From assembly GCA_000695745.1 (NCBI GenBank), contig ASHK01000719.1, positions 1 to 5,646 of the forward strand: a stretch of 5,646 nucleotides of DNA, written 5' to 3'. Source of the stretch: Vibrio madracius. Lineage in GTDB: Bacteria > Pseudomonadota > Gammaproteobacteria > Enterobacterales > Vibrionaceae. Below, piece by piece: positions 1 through 5,646 of the stretch (position 1 is its first letter; each line of letters opens with the position of its first letter). The notes beneath the pieces are model-generated. The model searched no databases. It saw only the letters and a program-made list of their open reading frames with translations, and was not told where the DNA came from. Position numbers and translations under genes: made by a program.

Positions 1-287
1 GCTTCTTTTTCGACAACCTGACGACAAATGATCATATCGCCAAGCAGATCCATTTCCATCCCAGGAGGTGCTTCGAAAGGAAAGGATAGGACATTAGTTG
101 GTTTATCTTTACCACGGTAGTCGCGGTTGAGCTGTTGGCTCTCTTCTTCATCAACGATACGAATCGTTAACTCAGCGTTTTGTTGAAACGGAATGATGGT
201 TTTGTCTAGCCAATGTTGAAGCTGGTCTGCACTAGGTAAACCTTGTTCTGATTCGACTGCAATTTGAAGATCGAGTTCAATCGCCAT
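1..287 (-). CDS. ybeY: YbeY endoribonuclease (rRNA maturation factor), N-terminal part, cut by window edge
   Basis: The minus strand reads an open frame from ATG at 287-285 to the window edge, giving 95 complete codons beginning [16 protein letters not shown]. The conserved YbeY segment [20 protein letters not shown] lies at residues 57-76, followed by [10 protein letters not shown]. Family members are about 150 residues long. The missing C-terminal part should hold the HxxxHxxxxxH zinc site, so catalytic residues cannot be checked here. YbeY is known as a single-strand endoribonuclease acting in 16S rRNA 3' maturation and 70S quality control. The start codon shares its A with the stop codon of phoH (TAATG), which implies one operon and translational coupling. 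In enterobacteria and vibrios ybeX (corC-like) and lnt usually follow, beyond this window. I see no frameshift in the visible part. Confidence 0.96.
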   Translation of the reverse strand, partial: MAIELDLQIAVESEQGLPSADQLQHWLDKTIIPFQQNAELTIRIVDEEESQQLNRDYRGKDKPTNVLSFPFEAPPGMEMDLLGDMIICRQVVEKE

Positions 288-1366
288 TATTTTCCGTCCA
301 CCGTTGCACTTTCAGAAGCTGCATCTAGTAGCTTTTGTGACGCTTCACGCTCTTCACGTCGCTGTTTACGCTCTTTGGCATCTTTCGCTTCCCATTTCTC
401 GTAAGCGTTTACGATGCGAGCGACGACAGGGTGACGAACCACATCATCTGACTGGAAGAAGTTAAAACTGATTTCATCAACTTCACTCAGTACTTCAATT
501 GCATGTCGAAGGCCAGATTTCGCGCCACGAGGTAAATCGATTTGTGTAACGTCACCTGTGATAACTGCGCGCGAATTAAAGCCGATACGCGTCAGGAACA
601 TCTTCATTTGTTCAACGGTAGTATTCTGGCTCTCATCGAGAATAATAAAGGCATCGTTAAGGGTACGGCCACGCATGTAGGCGAGGGGCGCAACTTCGAT
701 AACGTTACGTTCGATAAGTTTTTCTACGCGCTCAAACCCAAGCATCTCAAATAGGGCATCGTATAGAGGACGAAGATACGGGTCGACCTTCTGGCTTAAA
801 TCTCCAGGTAGGAAGCCTAGTTTTTCCCCTGCTTCTACTGCTGGACGAGTCAGTAAGATACGACGAATCTCTTGACGCTCTAGTGCATCGACCGCCGCAG
901 CCACCGCGAGGTAAGTTTTACCTGTACCCGCAGGGCCAATACCGAAGCTAATATCATGAGTGACCATGTTCACCAAATATTGAGCTTGGTTGGGAGTTCG
1001 TGGTTTGATAATCCCTTTTTTGGTCTTTACAAACACTTCTTTACCATGAGCGATTTCGGATTCAGTATTTTGCTCAAGGACACCAGATTCTTTAACGGCT
1101 AAGTGGATCTGTTCTGGCTCAATATCAGGGTACTGGCCACGCACAGGGGCAGTGTCGACATAAAGTGTTTTGATAATGTCTAGTGCAGCAGCACTAGTGT
1201 GCGGTTTGCCCACGATAGTAAAGAAGTTGCTTCTGTGGTTGATCTCGACACCTAAACGGCGTTCTAAATGTTTGATATTGTCATCGAAAGGACCGCACAA
1301 GCTGGATAGACGGCGATTGTCAGAAGGTTCTAGATGAATTTCTAGAGTTACGATTTGATTACTCAA
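287..1366 (-). CDS. ybeZ: PhoH-family ATPase YbeZ, partner of YbeY
   Basis: This intact 359-residue protein has the expected PhoH/YbeZ architecture. An N-terminal region begins [20 protein letters not shown] and includes [18 protein letters not shown], typical of YbeZ. The PhoH P-loop ATPase domain spans roughly residues 120-325. Visible motifs are Walker A GPAGTGKT at 144-151, the conserved [17 protein letters not shown] at 173-189, Walker B IILDESQ at 241-247, and [10 protein letters not shown] at 270-279. The last 40 or so residues are highly charged ([17 protein letters not shown]) and probably flexible. The family is a cytosolic nucleotide hydrolase, and YbeZ has been reported to associate with YbeY. 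Its exact substrate is less clear than its fold. The start is a TTG at 1366-1364, supported by a GAGG element five bases upstream and by alignment to the usual YbeZ N-terminus. The gene lies 117 bases after miaB and overlaps ybeY by one base. The older name phoH is also used for this family. Confidence 0.96.
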   Translation of the reverse strand: MSNQIVTLEIHLEPSDNRRLSSLCGPFDDNIKHLERRLGVEINHRSNFFTIVGKPHTSAAALDIIKTLYVDTAPVRGQYPDIEPEQIHLAVKESGVLEQNTESEIAHGKEVFVKTKKGIIKPRTPNQAQYLVNMVTHDISFGIGPAGTGKTYLAVAAAVDALERQEIRRILLTRPAVEAGEKLGFLPGDLSQKVDPYLRPLYDALFEMLGFERVEKLIERNVIEVAPLAYMRGRTLNDAFIILDESQNTTVEQMKMFLTRIGFNSRAVITGDVTQIDLPRGAKSGLRHAIEVLSEVDEISFNFFQSDDVVRHPVVARIVNAYEKWEAKDAKERKQRREEREASQKLLDAASESATVDGK

Positions 1367-1371
1367 TGTTG

Positions 1372-1375
1372 CCTC
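1372..1375 (-). promoter_or_regulatory. Ribosome binding site for ybeZ, selecting a TTG start
   Basis: On the minus strand GAGG is followed by CAACA and then TTG. The five-base spacing is good. No in-frame ATG lies nearby that would give the conserved N-terminus, so this site decides for the rare TTG initiation codon. A TTG start lowers initiation and may tune the amount of YbeZ. Confidence 0.7.
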
Positions 1376-1382
1376 ACATTTT

Positions 1383-1477
1383 GCCCATTAGGGCGATGTA
1401 TGAAGCCCGACTGTGACCGGGCTTCGCATATTTGTACCCAATTAACTCCAAAATAGCACATTGGAGCGGTTTGGGTA
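1383..1477 (-). other. Structured miaB-ybeZ intergenic segment: three hairpins in a row
   Basis: The 117-base spacer holds three inverted repeats. The first is nested: TACCCAA (1435-1441) pairs with TTGGGTA (1471-1477), and inside it CTCCAA (1446-1451) pairs with TTGGAG (1461-1466), with symmetric four-base internal loops and a nine-base apical loop. The second has GAAGCCCG (1402-1409) pairing perfectly with CGGGCTTC (1418-1425) around an eight-base loop. The third is a small GCCC/GGGC hairpin (1383-1386 with 1391-1394). None is followed by a U-run in the minus-strand transcript, so these are not classical terminators. They may slow RNases, attenuate transcription or mark a processing site between miaB and ybeZ; that role is inferred. 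The pairing itself is read directly from the bases. Confidence 0.6.
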
Positions 1478-1610
1478 TAGGCGTTAAGGCGTAAACGTCG
1501 CCACACCTAGCTCATCTTCGCGTTTGGTTTTCGCCATCATTTGAGTTGGTGAAATAACGCTACGAAGATCCATGTCTTTTTCTGTTCTTACTAGCTCACC
1601 ACGTAGGGAG

Positions 1611-1611
1611 T
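1611..1611 (-). other. miaB frameshift 3: one base missing (TRAM domain)
   Basis: The plus strand reads GGGAGTCGCG where an intact gene would be expected to read GGGAGTTCGCG (minus strand GCG AAC TCC CTA). The loss changes the frame after VFA and leads to TAG at 1593-1591. The bases that follow still encode the expected MiaB C-terminus [16 protein letters not shown] in the shifted frame. Confidence 0.85.
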
Positions 1612-1826
1612 CGCGAACACGTCAGTGATTTTCACATCAACAAACTGACCGATTAGCTCTGCACCACCTTCGAAGTTAACCACTCGGTTGTTTTCGGTAC
1701 GCGCACGAAGCTCCATCAGGTTCTTCTTAGACGGACCTTCAACTAAAACACGTTGCTCAGTGTCTAGCATCTGGCGTGAATAACGCATTGCTTGCGAGTT
1801 TACAGTTTGTTGTAGCTCGTATAAGC

Positions 1827-1828
1827 GG
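1827..1828 (-). other. miaB frameshift 2: one extra base
   Basis: The minus strand reads AAAGAACCGCTTATACGAG, where GAA CGC TTA TAC GAG (ERLYE) is expected. One C too many shifts the frame into [11 protein letters not shown] and a stop at 1759-1757. The correct reading resumes at once in another frame as [14 protein letters not shown]. Confidence 0.85.
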
Positions 1829-2876
1829 TTCTTTCTTAGTTTGCTCAGGAAGATCACATGGGTAATCTGCGGCTGGCGTACCTGGACGAGGAGAGAAGAT
1901 AAAGCTAAAGCTCATATCAAAATCTACATCCTTGATCAGTTTCATTGTGTCTTGGAAATCTTTATCAGTTTCACCAGGGAAACCAACAATGAAGTCTGAA
2001 CTGATTTGAATATCAGGACGCGCTTTGCGAAGTTTACGAATGATAGACTTGTATTCAATCGCTGTGTGTGGACGCTTCATCATCGTCAATACACGGTCTG
2101 AACCACTCTGTACTGGCAAGTGTAGGAAGCTAACAAGCTCTGGCGTGTCTTCGTAAACAGCGATGATATCGTCTGTGAACTCTAGCGGGTGACTTGTCGT
2201 AAAGCGGATACGATCAATACCATCAATAGAAGCAACCAGGCGTAGTAGCTCTGCAAAAGAACAGATATCGCCATCGTGCATTGGACCACGGTAAGCATTT
2301 ACGTTTTGGCCAAGTAGGTTTACTTCACGTACGCCTTGTTCAGCAAGCTGAGCAATTTCAAACAATACGTCATCCATTGGACGGCTTACTTCTTCACCAC
2401 GAGTGTATGGAACAACACAGTAAGTACAGTACTTACTACAGCCTTCCATGATAGAAACAAACGCGGTTGCGCCTTCTGCACGTGGCTCTGGTAGACGGTC
2501 AAACTTCTCGATCTCTGGGAAAGAGATATCCATTACTGGCGCTTCATCGCTTTGTGACTGCTTGATCATTTCAGGCAGACGGTGAAGAGTTTGTGGGCCA
2601 AAGATAACGTCAACAAATGGCGCACGTTCACGAATATGGTCACCTTCTTGAGTCGCTACACAACCACCCACGCCGATAACAACGCCATCTTTTTTATCTT
2701 TAAGCGTTTTCCAACGACCAAGTTGGTGGAACACTTTCTCTTGTGCTTTTTCACGGATAGAGCAAGTGTTTAAAAGTAGTACGTCTGCTTCCTCTGGATC
2801 TTCTGTTAGCTCATAGCCATTTGCCGCATTAAGCAGATCGGCCATTTTTGATGAATCGTATTCGTTCATCTGGCAG

Positions 2877-2879
2877 CCC
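2877..2879 (-). other. miaB frameshift 1: one base missing just before Cys12
   Basis: The minus strand reads ACCTGGGCTGCCAGATG. The conserved N-terminus KTWGCQM would need ACC TGG GGC TGC CAG ATG, so a run of four G has become three. Translation from the true start gives [13 protein letters not shown] and ends at TGA 2868-2866. That stop overlaps the ATG at 2869-2867 of the next open frame (ATGA). Confidence 0.88.
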
Positions 2880-3016
2880 AGGTTTTAATTAGCAGTTTCT
2901 TACTCATCACTATCGCTCGTCAGTTATTTAAATCTTTTTCTTGCACAGGCGCTGTATTGGGAAATCAACATAGCGTCTGTTTAAATTATGACCACCATCT
3001 TGGCGGTAAGCGGCGT

Positions 3017-3045
3017 ATTGTACTGCTTTAAAAACCGCCTGACTA
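3017..3045 (-). promoter_or_regulatory. Possible miaB promoter
   Basis: On the minus strand TAGTCA (3045-3040) is separated by 17 bases from TACAAT (3022-3017), matching the sigma-70 boxes at four and five of six positions. Transcription would start about 100 bases before the miaB ATG. An inverted repeat GGCGGT/ACCGCC (3002-3007 with 3034-3039) straddles the proposed -10 box and could be an operator or chance. The assignment is by consensus only. Confidence 0.3.
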
Positions 3046-3145
3046 GAGGTAGTGTAAAATCTCTTTGAGAGCTTATATTTCAATTGCTGTAAGCGGTTAT
3101 TAGGCCTCACAAAAGCAGGGTTTTTCAAAGGAATTCACTCGCGCT

Positions 3146-3174
3146 TTGACAGCGGGCTACGTACAATGAATACA
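3146..3174 (+). promoter_or_regulatory. Possible ubiF promoter
   Basis: A perfect -35 box TTGACA lies at 3146-3151. Seventeen bases later stands AATACA (3169-3174), a weak -10. A better -10-like box TACAAT lies at 3162-3167 but is only ten bases from TTGACA. The -35 match and its distance of about 50 bases from the start codon make a promoter plausible, but the exact -10 is uncertain. Confidence 0.4.
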
Positions 3175-3201
3175 CATTGAATTTAGGGTAGTAAGAAGAC
3201 G

Positions 3202-4356
3202 ATGGAACAGTTTGAAATTGCAGTAGTTGGTGGTGGCATGGTAGGAGCAGCGATGGCGCTGGGTCTTGCTAAACAAGGGCGATCCGTCGCGATGATAGAG
3301 AAGGTTACCCCTCAAGCGTTTGAAAGTTCACAGCCAATGGACTTGCGTGTTTCTGCTATTTCTCATCGCTCTGTTGACCTATTAACACACCTCGACGCTT
3401 GGAGCGCCATAGAGGCGATGCGTGTTTGCCCTTATGCACGACTTGAAACGTGGGAAGCGGAAAACTGTCGAATTCGTTTCAATGCCGAATCTCTGCATCT
3501 AGAGCAATTGGGCTACATTGTCGAAAACCGCGTGATCCAACTCGGATTATGGCAGCAGTTTCCTCGTTTCGACAACTTGAAAGTGATTGAGGGTGACGGT
3601 GTTGAAAGCTTAACGCTTGATGATGAAGGCTCAACCATCATTTTAGAGTCAGGTCGTGAAATTACTGCAACTCTGGTCGTTGGTGCGGATGGTGCTAATT
3701 CCAGAGTACGACAAGCCAGTGGCATTGGTGTGACCGCATGGGATTATCGTCAAGAATGCATGCTGATTAATGTTGAGACGGAACTCCCTCAACAAGACAT
3801 TACGTGGCAGTGGTTTACCCCATCAGGGCCTCGCTCATTTTTACCACTATGTGGAAACCAAGGCTCATTAGTTTGGTACGACTCCCCTAAACGGATTAAG
3901 CAGTTAAAGAATATGAGTCACGCCCAACTAGAGCAGGAGATTGTTGAGTACTTTCCAGCTGAACTGGGTAAGGTTAGCGTATTACAGCACGGTTCATTCC
4001 CACTTACACGTCGACATGCACAGCGATATTATAAACACGGTTGTGTATTAGTAGGGGATTCAGCACACACGATAAATCCTTTGGCCGGTCAGGGCGTTAA
4101 TCTTGGCTTTAAAGATGTAGAAGCCTTGTTGAAAGCGTTTGAAGATAAAGGGGTTTCTATTGAGGCATTGCGTCGTTATGAGCTAGAGCGTCGTCCAGAT
4201 AACCTGTTAATGCAAACGGGCATGGATGTATTCTATAAAGGATTTAGTAGTACCTTACCACCGCTGGCATTTGCTCGAAATGCTCTACTAAAAGTGGCAG
4301 AGCATTCTGGGCCGATTAAAGATCAAGTCTTAAAATACGCGATTGGTCTTAAATAA
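3202..4356 (+). CDS. ubiF: 2-octaprenyl-3-methyl-6-methoxy-1,4-benzoquinol hydroxylase UbiF
   Basis: This intact 384-residue protein is a class A flavin monooxygenase of the UbiH/UbiF/VisC family, slightly shorter than E. coli UbiF (about 391). UbiF uses FAD, NAD(P)H and O2 for the last ring hydroxylation of aerobic ubiquinone synthesis, in the cytosolic/membrane-associated Ubi complex. Visible motifs are the FAD dinucleotide fold GGGMVG at 10-15, the DG motif VVGADGANSRVR at 159-170, and the GD/ribityl-binding motif VGDSAHTINPLAGQGVNLG at 284-302, which is the UbiH/UbiF signature. The segment GPRSFLPL at 209-216 followed by SLVWYD resembles UbiF more than UbiH or UbiI. There is no signal peptide or membrane helix. 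The ATG at 3202 starts directly at the FAD fold and has a purine-rich AAGAAG upstream. The gene diverges from miaB, as in E. coli, and is convergent with the lactonase gene, with one base between the stop codons. Confidence 0.93.
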   Translation: MEQFEIAVVGGGMVGAAMALGLAKQGRSVAMIEKVTPQAFESSQPMDLRVSAISHRSVDLLTHLDAWSAIEAMRVCPYARLETWEAENCRIRFNAESLHLEQLGYIVENRVIQLGLWQQFPRFDNLKVIEGDGVESLTLDDEGSTIILESGREITATLVVGADGANSRVRQASGIGVTAWDYRQECMLINVETELPQQDITWQWFTPSGPRSFLPLCGNQGSLVWYDSPKRIKQLKNMSHAQLEQEIVEYFPAELGKVSVLQHGSFPLTRRHAQRYYKHGCVLVGDSAHTINPLAGQGVNLGFKDVEALLKAFEDKGVSIEALRRYELERRPDNLLMQTGMDVFYKGFSSTLPPLAFARNALLKVAEHSGPIKDQVLKYAIGLK

Positions 4357-4357
4357 C

Positions 4358-5380
4358 TTAATAAATGACTAGACAGACTGGGGCGGTGATAGAATCTGAG
4401 ACTGATTCTAGCGTCGGTGCCCCAGTTGCTTCATCGACGGTAAACAAAGCTAAATTGTCAGAATGCTGGTTTGCTGTCATAAGATACTTTCCGTCTGGAG
4501 AAAAACACAAATCTCGTGGGAACTCTCCCCCTGAACTGACAAAGCCTTGATAAGCAGGTACAGCCGGGTCACTTAATTCAAACCAAGAGACGATAGACTC
4601 TCCGCGACTTGTTAAATAGACAAAGCGATTGTTCGGTGAAAGCTTAACGGCCGCCGCCGCTTCATGGTTAATATGTTCAGGAAACGCTGAAGTAGAGTAA
4701 ATTAGCTGCCAACTCCCCTGAACGTTACGCTTGATAACATGCAGTGATTCATCGAGTTCACACAACACATAACCAAACTTACCATCTTGGGAGAAGGCTA
4801 CATGTCGAGGACCACTTCCCAGCGGCATGACCAAACACTGAGATAGCACCGCATTACTTTCGTGATATTCATAAAAGCTCAACGTGTCGATGCCTAAGTC
4901 TACCGTGACGAACTGTTTGCTATTGGGGATAAACTGTAACTGGTGCCCATGAGGGGCTTGCTGACGAGCAGGGTGAACGCTAGAGCCTTTGTTAGACAGT
5001 AAAGCTATACGTTCTCCAATAATACCATGTGCCTTCAAGGCAAAGAGCTCGAAGTTACCTGTTCCATAATGAGCGACGCCTAATAATTCTCTATTCGGAG
5101 ATATTGCAAGGTGGCACGGGTAATCACCATCAAGCAATTTTACTTGATGATCTTCACTATTTGTCGGCACAAAGATAAGGGCCGCTCCTTCCTGTTGAGA
5201 ACATTCGGAAACGAGATAATGTCCTTGCGCTGTGTGCAGAAGGTAGGAAGGATTAAAGGTATTGGTTATCGATGAAGATATCGTCAGGTTTTGAGAAGTA
5301 CTAAATTGCGCCGTCCTAAATCCTAAAATATCGCCTTTGGAATACTGTCCAATAGCAACGGAGTAGTCTTGGAAAGTCAT
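4358..5380 (-). CDS. Lactonase family (7-bladed beta-propeller) protein, 6-phosphogluconolactonase-like
   Basis: The product has 340 residues from the ATG at 5380-5378. It resembles the lactonase beta-propeller family that includes E. coli Pgl/YbhE (331 residues) and fungal muconate-lactonising enzymes. Typical family segments, in order, are the histidine-rich HPARQQAPHGHQ at about 136-147, GSGPRHVAFSQDGKFGYVLCE at about 189-208, AAAVKLSPNNRFVYLTSRG at about 242-260, and the last-blade FPRDLCFSPDGKYLMTANQ at about 287-305. Each repeat has the SPD/SPN-G-K/R-F/Y pattern of propeller blades. There is no obvious signal peptide, so it is probably cytosolic. By family it may hydrolyse a sugar lactone such as 6-phosphogluconolactone. 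Vibrios generally also have an unrelated DevB-type Pgl, so the true substrate is open and I give no symbol. The gene is transcribed alone, convergent with ubiF, and follows the tRNA terminator. Confidence 0.85.
   Translation of the reverse strand: MTFQDYSVAIGQYSKGDILGFRTAQFSTSQNLTISSSITNTFNPSYLLHTAQGHYLVSECSQQEGAALIFVPTNSEDHQVKLLDGDYPCHLAISPNRELLGVAHYGTGNFELFALKAHGIIGERIALLSNKGSSVHPARQQAPHGHQLQFIPNSKQFVTVDLGIDTLSFYEYHESNAVLSQCLVMPLGSGPRHVAFSQDGKFGYVLCELDESLHVIKRNVQGSWQLIYSTSAFPEHINHEAAAAVKLSPNNRFVYLTSRGESIVSWFELSDPAVPAYQGFVSSGGEFPRDLCFSPDGKYLMTANQHSDNLALFTVDEATGAPTLESVSDSITAPVCLVIY
4377..4426. repeat. Nested inverted repeat inside the 3' end of the lactonase gene, just past ubiF
   Basis: ACTGGGGC (4377-4384) pairs perfectly with GCCCCAGT (4419-4426). 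Inside it TAGAATC (4390-4396) pairs perfectly with GATTCTA (4404-4410) around a seven-base loop. It begins 21 bases after the ubiF stop, where a terminator would be expected, but no T-run follows on either strand. It could protect the 3' end of ubiF mRNA or help end transcription of the convergent pair. It also encodes about 16 residues of the lactonase C-terminus, so it could be coincidental. Confidence 0.5.
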
Positions 5381-5385
5381 AAACA

Positions 5386-5390
5386 TCCTT
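5386..5390 (-). promoter_or_regulatory. Ribosome binding site selecting the second ATG of the lactonase gene
   Basis: AAGGA on the minus strand sits five bases (TGTTT) before the ATG at 5380-5378. The other in-frame ATG at 5386-5384 overlaps this element and has no room for ribosome binding. The shorter start, beginning MTFQDYSVAIG, is therefore preferred. The difference is only two residues. Confidence 0.7.
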
Positions 5391-5478
5391 GAAGATCAGT
5401 GTATTGACCTAAGGTTGCCTGCCTAACCTAGAATGAACAGTAGCAAAATACTTTTCTGTGAGCCAATAGAAGAAATTA

Positions 5479-5507
5479 ACGATATTGAAGAAACTTTCAA
5501 AGATCAA
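5479..5507 (-). promoter_or_regulatory. Possible lactonase gene promoter
   Basis: On the minus strand TTGATC (5507-5502) and TATCGT (5484-5479) are 17 bases apart, each matching four of six sigma-70 consensus positions. This would give a leader of about 90 bases. Since a strong terminator lies upstream, the gene needs its own promoter in this AT-rich 150-base stretch. This pair is the best spaced candidate I found. Confidence 0.3.
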
Positions 5508-5538
5508 ACTAACGTAATTGTCAGAGAGGAATAGATAG

Positions 5539-5565
5539 AAAAAAAGCCCGTCAAATGACGAGCTT
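5539..5565 (-). terminator. Rho-independent terminator of the tRNA transcript
   Basis: In the minus-strand transcript AAGCTCGTCA (5565-5556) pairs with TGACGGGCTT (5553-5544), a ten-base stem with one G-U pair and a very short loop. A run of seven U (5545-5539) follows, partly overlapping the stem. It lies nine bases past the CCA end of the tRNA, so it ends the tRNA operon and separates it from the lactonase gene. Confidence 0.92.
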
Positions 5566-5574
5566 TCTTAAGAA

Positions 5575-5646
5575 TGGTGCGGAAGGAGAGACTTGAACTC
5601 TCACACCTTGCGGCGCCAGAACCTAAATCTGGTGCGTCTACCAATT
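5575..5646 (-). tRNA. tRNA-Leu (anticodon UAG), 3' 72 bases, cut by window edge
   Basis: The minus strand starts AATTGGTAGACGC, the D-arm region of a leucine tRNA. It continues with the anticodon arm CCAGA-TTTAGGT-TCTGG (anticodon TAG), a long variable arm CGCCGCAAGGTGT typical of class II tRNAs, the T arm GAGAG-TTCAAGT-CTCTC, and the acceptor strand CTTCCGCA with an encoded CCA. Compared with E. coli leuW (85 bases), about 13 bases of the 5' end lie outside. It reads CUN codons, mainly CUA. Base 37 is G, so it is not a MiaB substrate. It is the last tRNA before the terminator, and further tRNA genes may precede it outside the window, as in the E. coli cluster. Confidence 0.96.

Larger units (their letters stand above)
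1484..2907 (-). pseudogene. miaB: tRNA-2-methylthio-N6-dimethylallyladenosine synthase MiaB, interrupted by three single-base indels
   Basis: MiaB is a cytosolic radical-SAM methylthiotransferase that turns i6A37 into ms2i6A37 in tRNAs reading UNN codons. Reading from ATG at 2907-2905 to TAA at 1486-1484 gives 1424 bases. Correcting two deletions and one insertion gives 1425, which is 474 residues plus stop, the usual MiaB length. Frame 1 encodes [10 protein letters not shown], then breaks at 2877-2879. Frame 2 runs from MNEYDSSK to LPEQTKKE and breaks at 1827-1828. Frame 3 runs from [10 protein letters not shown] to ITDVFA and breaks near 1611. Frame 4 encodes [10 protein letters not shown] to ATFTP. 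In corrected numbering the UPF0004 domain cysteines are C12, C49 (NTCSIREKA) and C83 (GGCVA). The radical-SAM motif CSKYCTYC gives C157, C161 and C164, and a TRAM domain lies at about 378-440. The sequence between the breaks has no in-frame stop and keeps every motif, so the damage is either very recent or a sequencing artefact. As written, no full-length MiaB can be made. Confidence 0.93.
2908..3201. other. Divergent miaB/ubiF intergenic region
   Basis: This 294-base region between the two divergent starts is AT-rich and should hold both promoters. I see no convincing gene. A 66-codon minus-strand frame at 2928-3128 has no recognisable protein features. An eight-base direct repeat GTAAGCGG occurs at 3006-3013 and 3089-3096. 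No terminator or known riboswitch is apparent. Confidence 0.6.

Noticed and set aside
542..754. Plus-strand frame of 70 codons opposite ybeZ
   Set aside because: It lies wholly antisense to the conserved ATPase domain and its sequence matches no known protein pattern.
1402..1425. GC-rich 8 base-pair hairpin as a Rho-independent terminator of miaB
   Set aside because: No T-run follows on either strand, so I keep it only as a structural element.
1591..1857. Separate 88-codon gene starting [10 protein letters not shown]
   Set aside because: Its first ten codons are miaB read out of frame. From RLYELQQ on it is the MiaB C-terminal region exposed by the insertion at 1827-1828.
1484..2907. Programmed ribosomal frameshifting in miaB
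   Set aside because: Three shifts of differing direction would be needed, with no clear slippery heptamers, and MiaB is not known to use recoding. Error or mutation is simpler.
2928..3128. 66-codon minus-strand open frame in the miaB/ubiF intergenic region
   Set aside because: It has no recognisable family motif, no convincing ribosome site and a composition typical of noncoding sequence, and it overlaps the likely promoter area.
3513..3725. Minus-strand frame of 70 codons opposite ubiF
   Set aside because: It is a shadow of the ubiF coding sequence, with no ribosome site or motif.
5575..5646. tRNA-Leu 3' end as an integration site for a mobile element
   Set aside because: No integrase, no repeated copy of the tRNA end and no foreign-looking genes are visible. 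The tRNA is followed directly by its own terminator.

Overview
The window looks like a chromosomal core region of a Vibrio or a close relative (Gammaproteobacteria). The gene order ybeY - phoH(ybeZ) - miaB, all on the minus strand, with ubiF divergent and a tRNA-Leu nearby, matches the neighbourhood known from E. coli and Vibrio. The protein sequences are very close to what I recall of Vibrio MiaB and YbeY. The genus call rests on recall of family sequences, not on a search.

Layout on the + strand coordinate: (1) 1-287, 5' part of ybeY, leaving the window. (2) 287-1366, phoH/ybeZ, whose stop overlaps the ybeY start in a TAATG junction. (3) 1367-1483, a short intergenic stretch with a nested hairpin and two further hairpins. 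(4) 1484-2907, miaB, recognisable over its whole length but carrying three single-base indels. (5) 2908-3201, the divergent miaB/ubiF intergenic region. (6) 3202-4356, ubiF on the plus strand. (7) 4358-5380, a beta-propeller lactonase-family gene on the minus strand, convergent with ubiF and one base from it. (8) 5381-5574, lactonase leader and a clear Rho-independent terminator. (9) 5575-5646, the 3' 72 bases of tRNA-Leu(UAG) on the minus strand.

Functionally the left half concerns RNA: MiaB thiomethylates tRNA A37, YbeY is an endoribonuclease for 16S rRNA maturation and ribosome quality control, and PhoH/YbeZ is its ATPase partner. UbiF is a flavin monooxygenase of ubiquinone synthesis. The lactonase-like protein has no clear link to either.

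I see no mobile element, CRISPR array, toxin-antitoxin pair, defence island or unknown system. The real oddity is miaB: three compensable one-base indels lie in one gene while all neighbours are intact. They could be sequencing errors or a very young pseudogene. The other points worth a look are the structured miaB-phoH spacer and a nested inverted repeat inside the 3' end of the lactonase gene, where the ubiF terminator would be expected.
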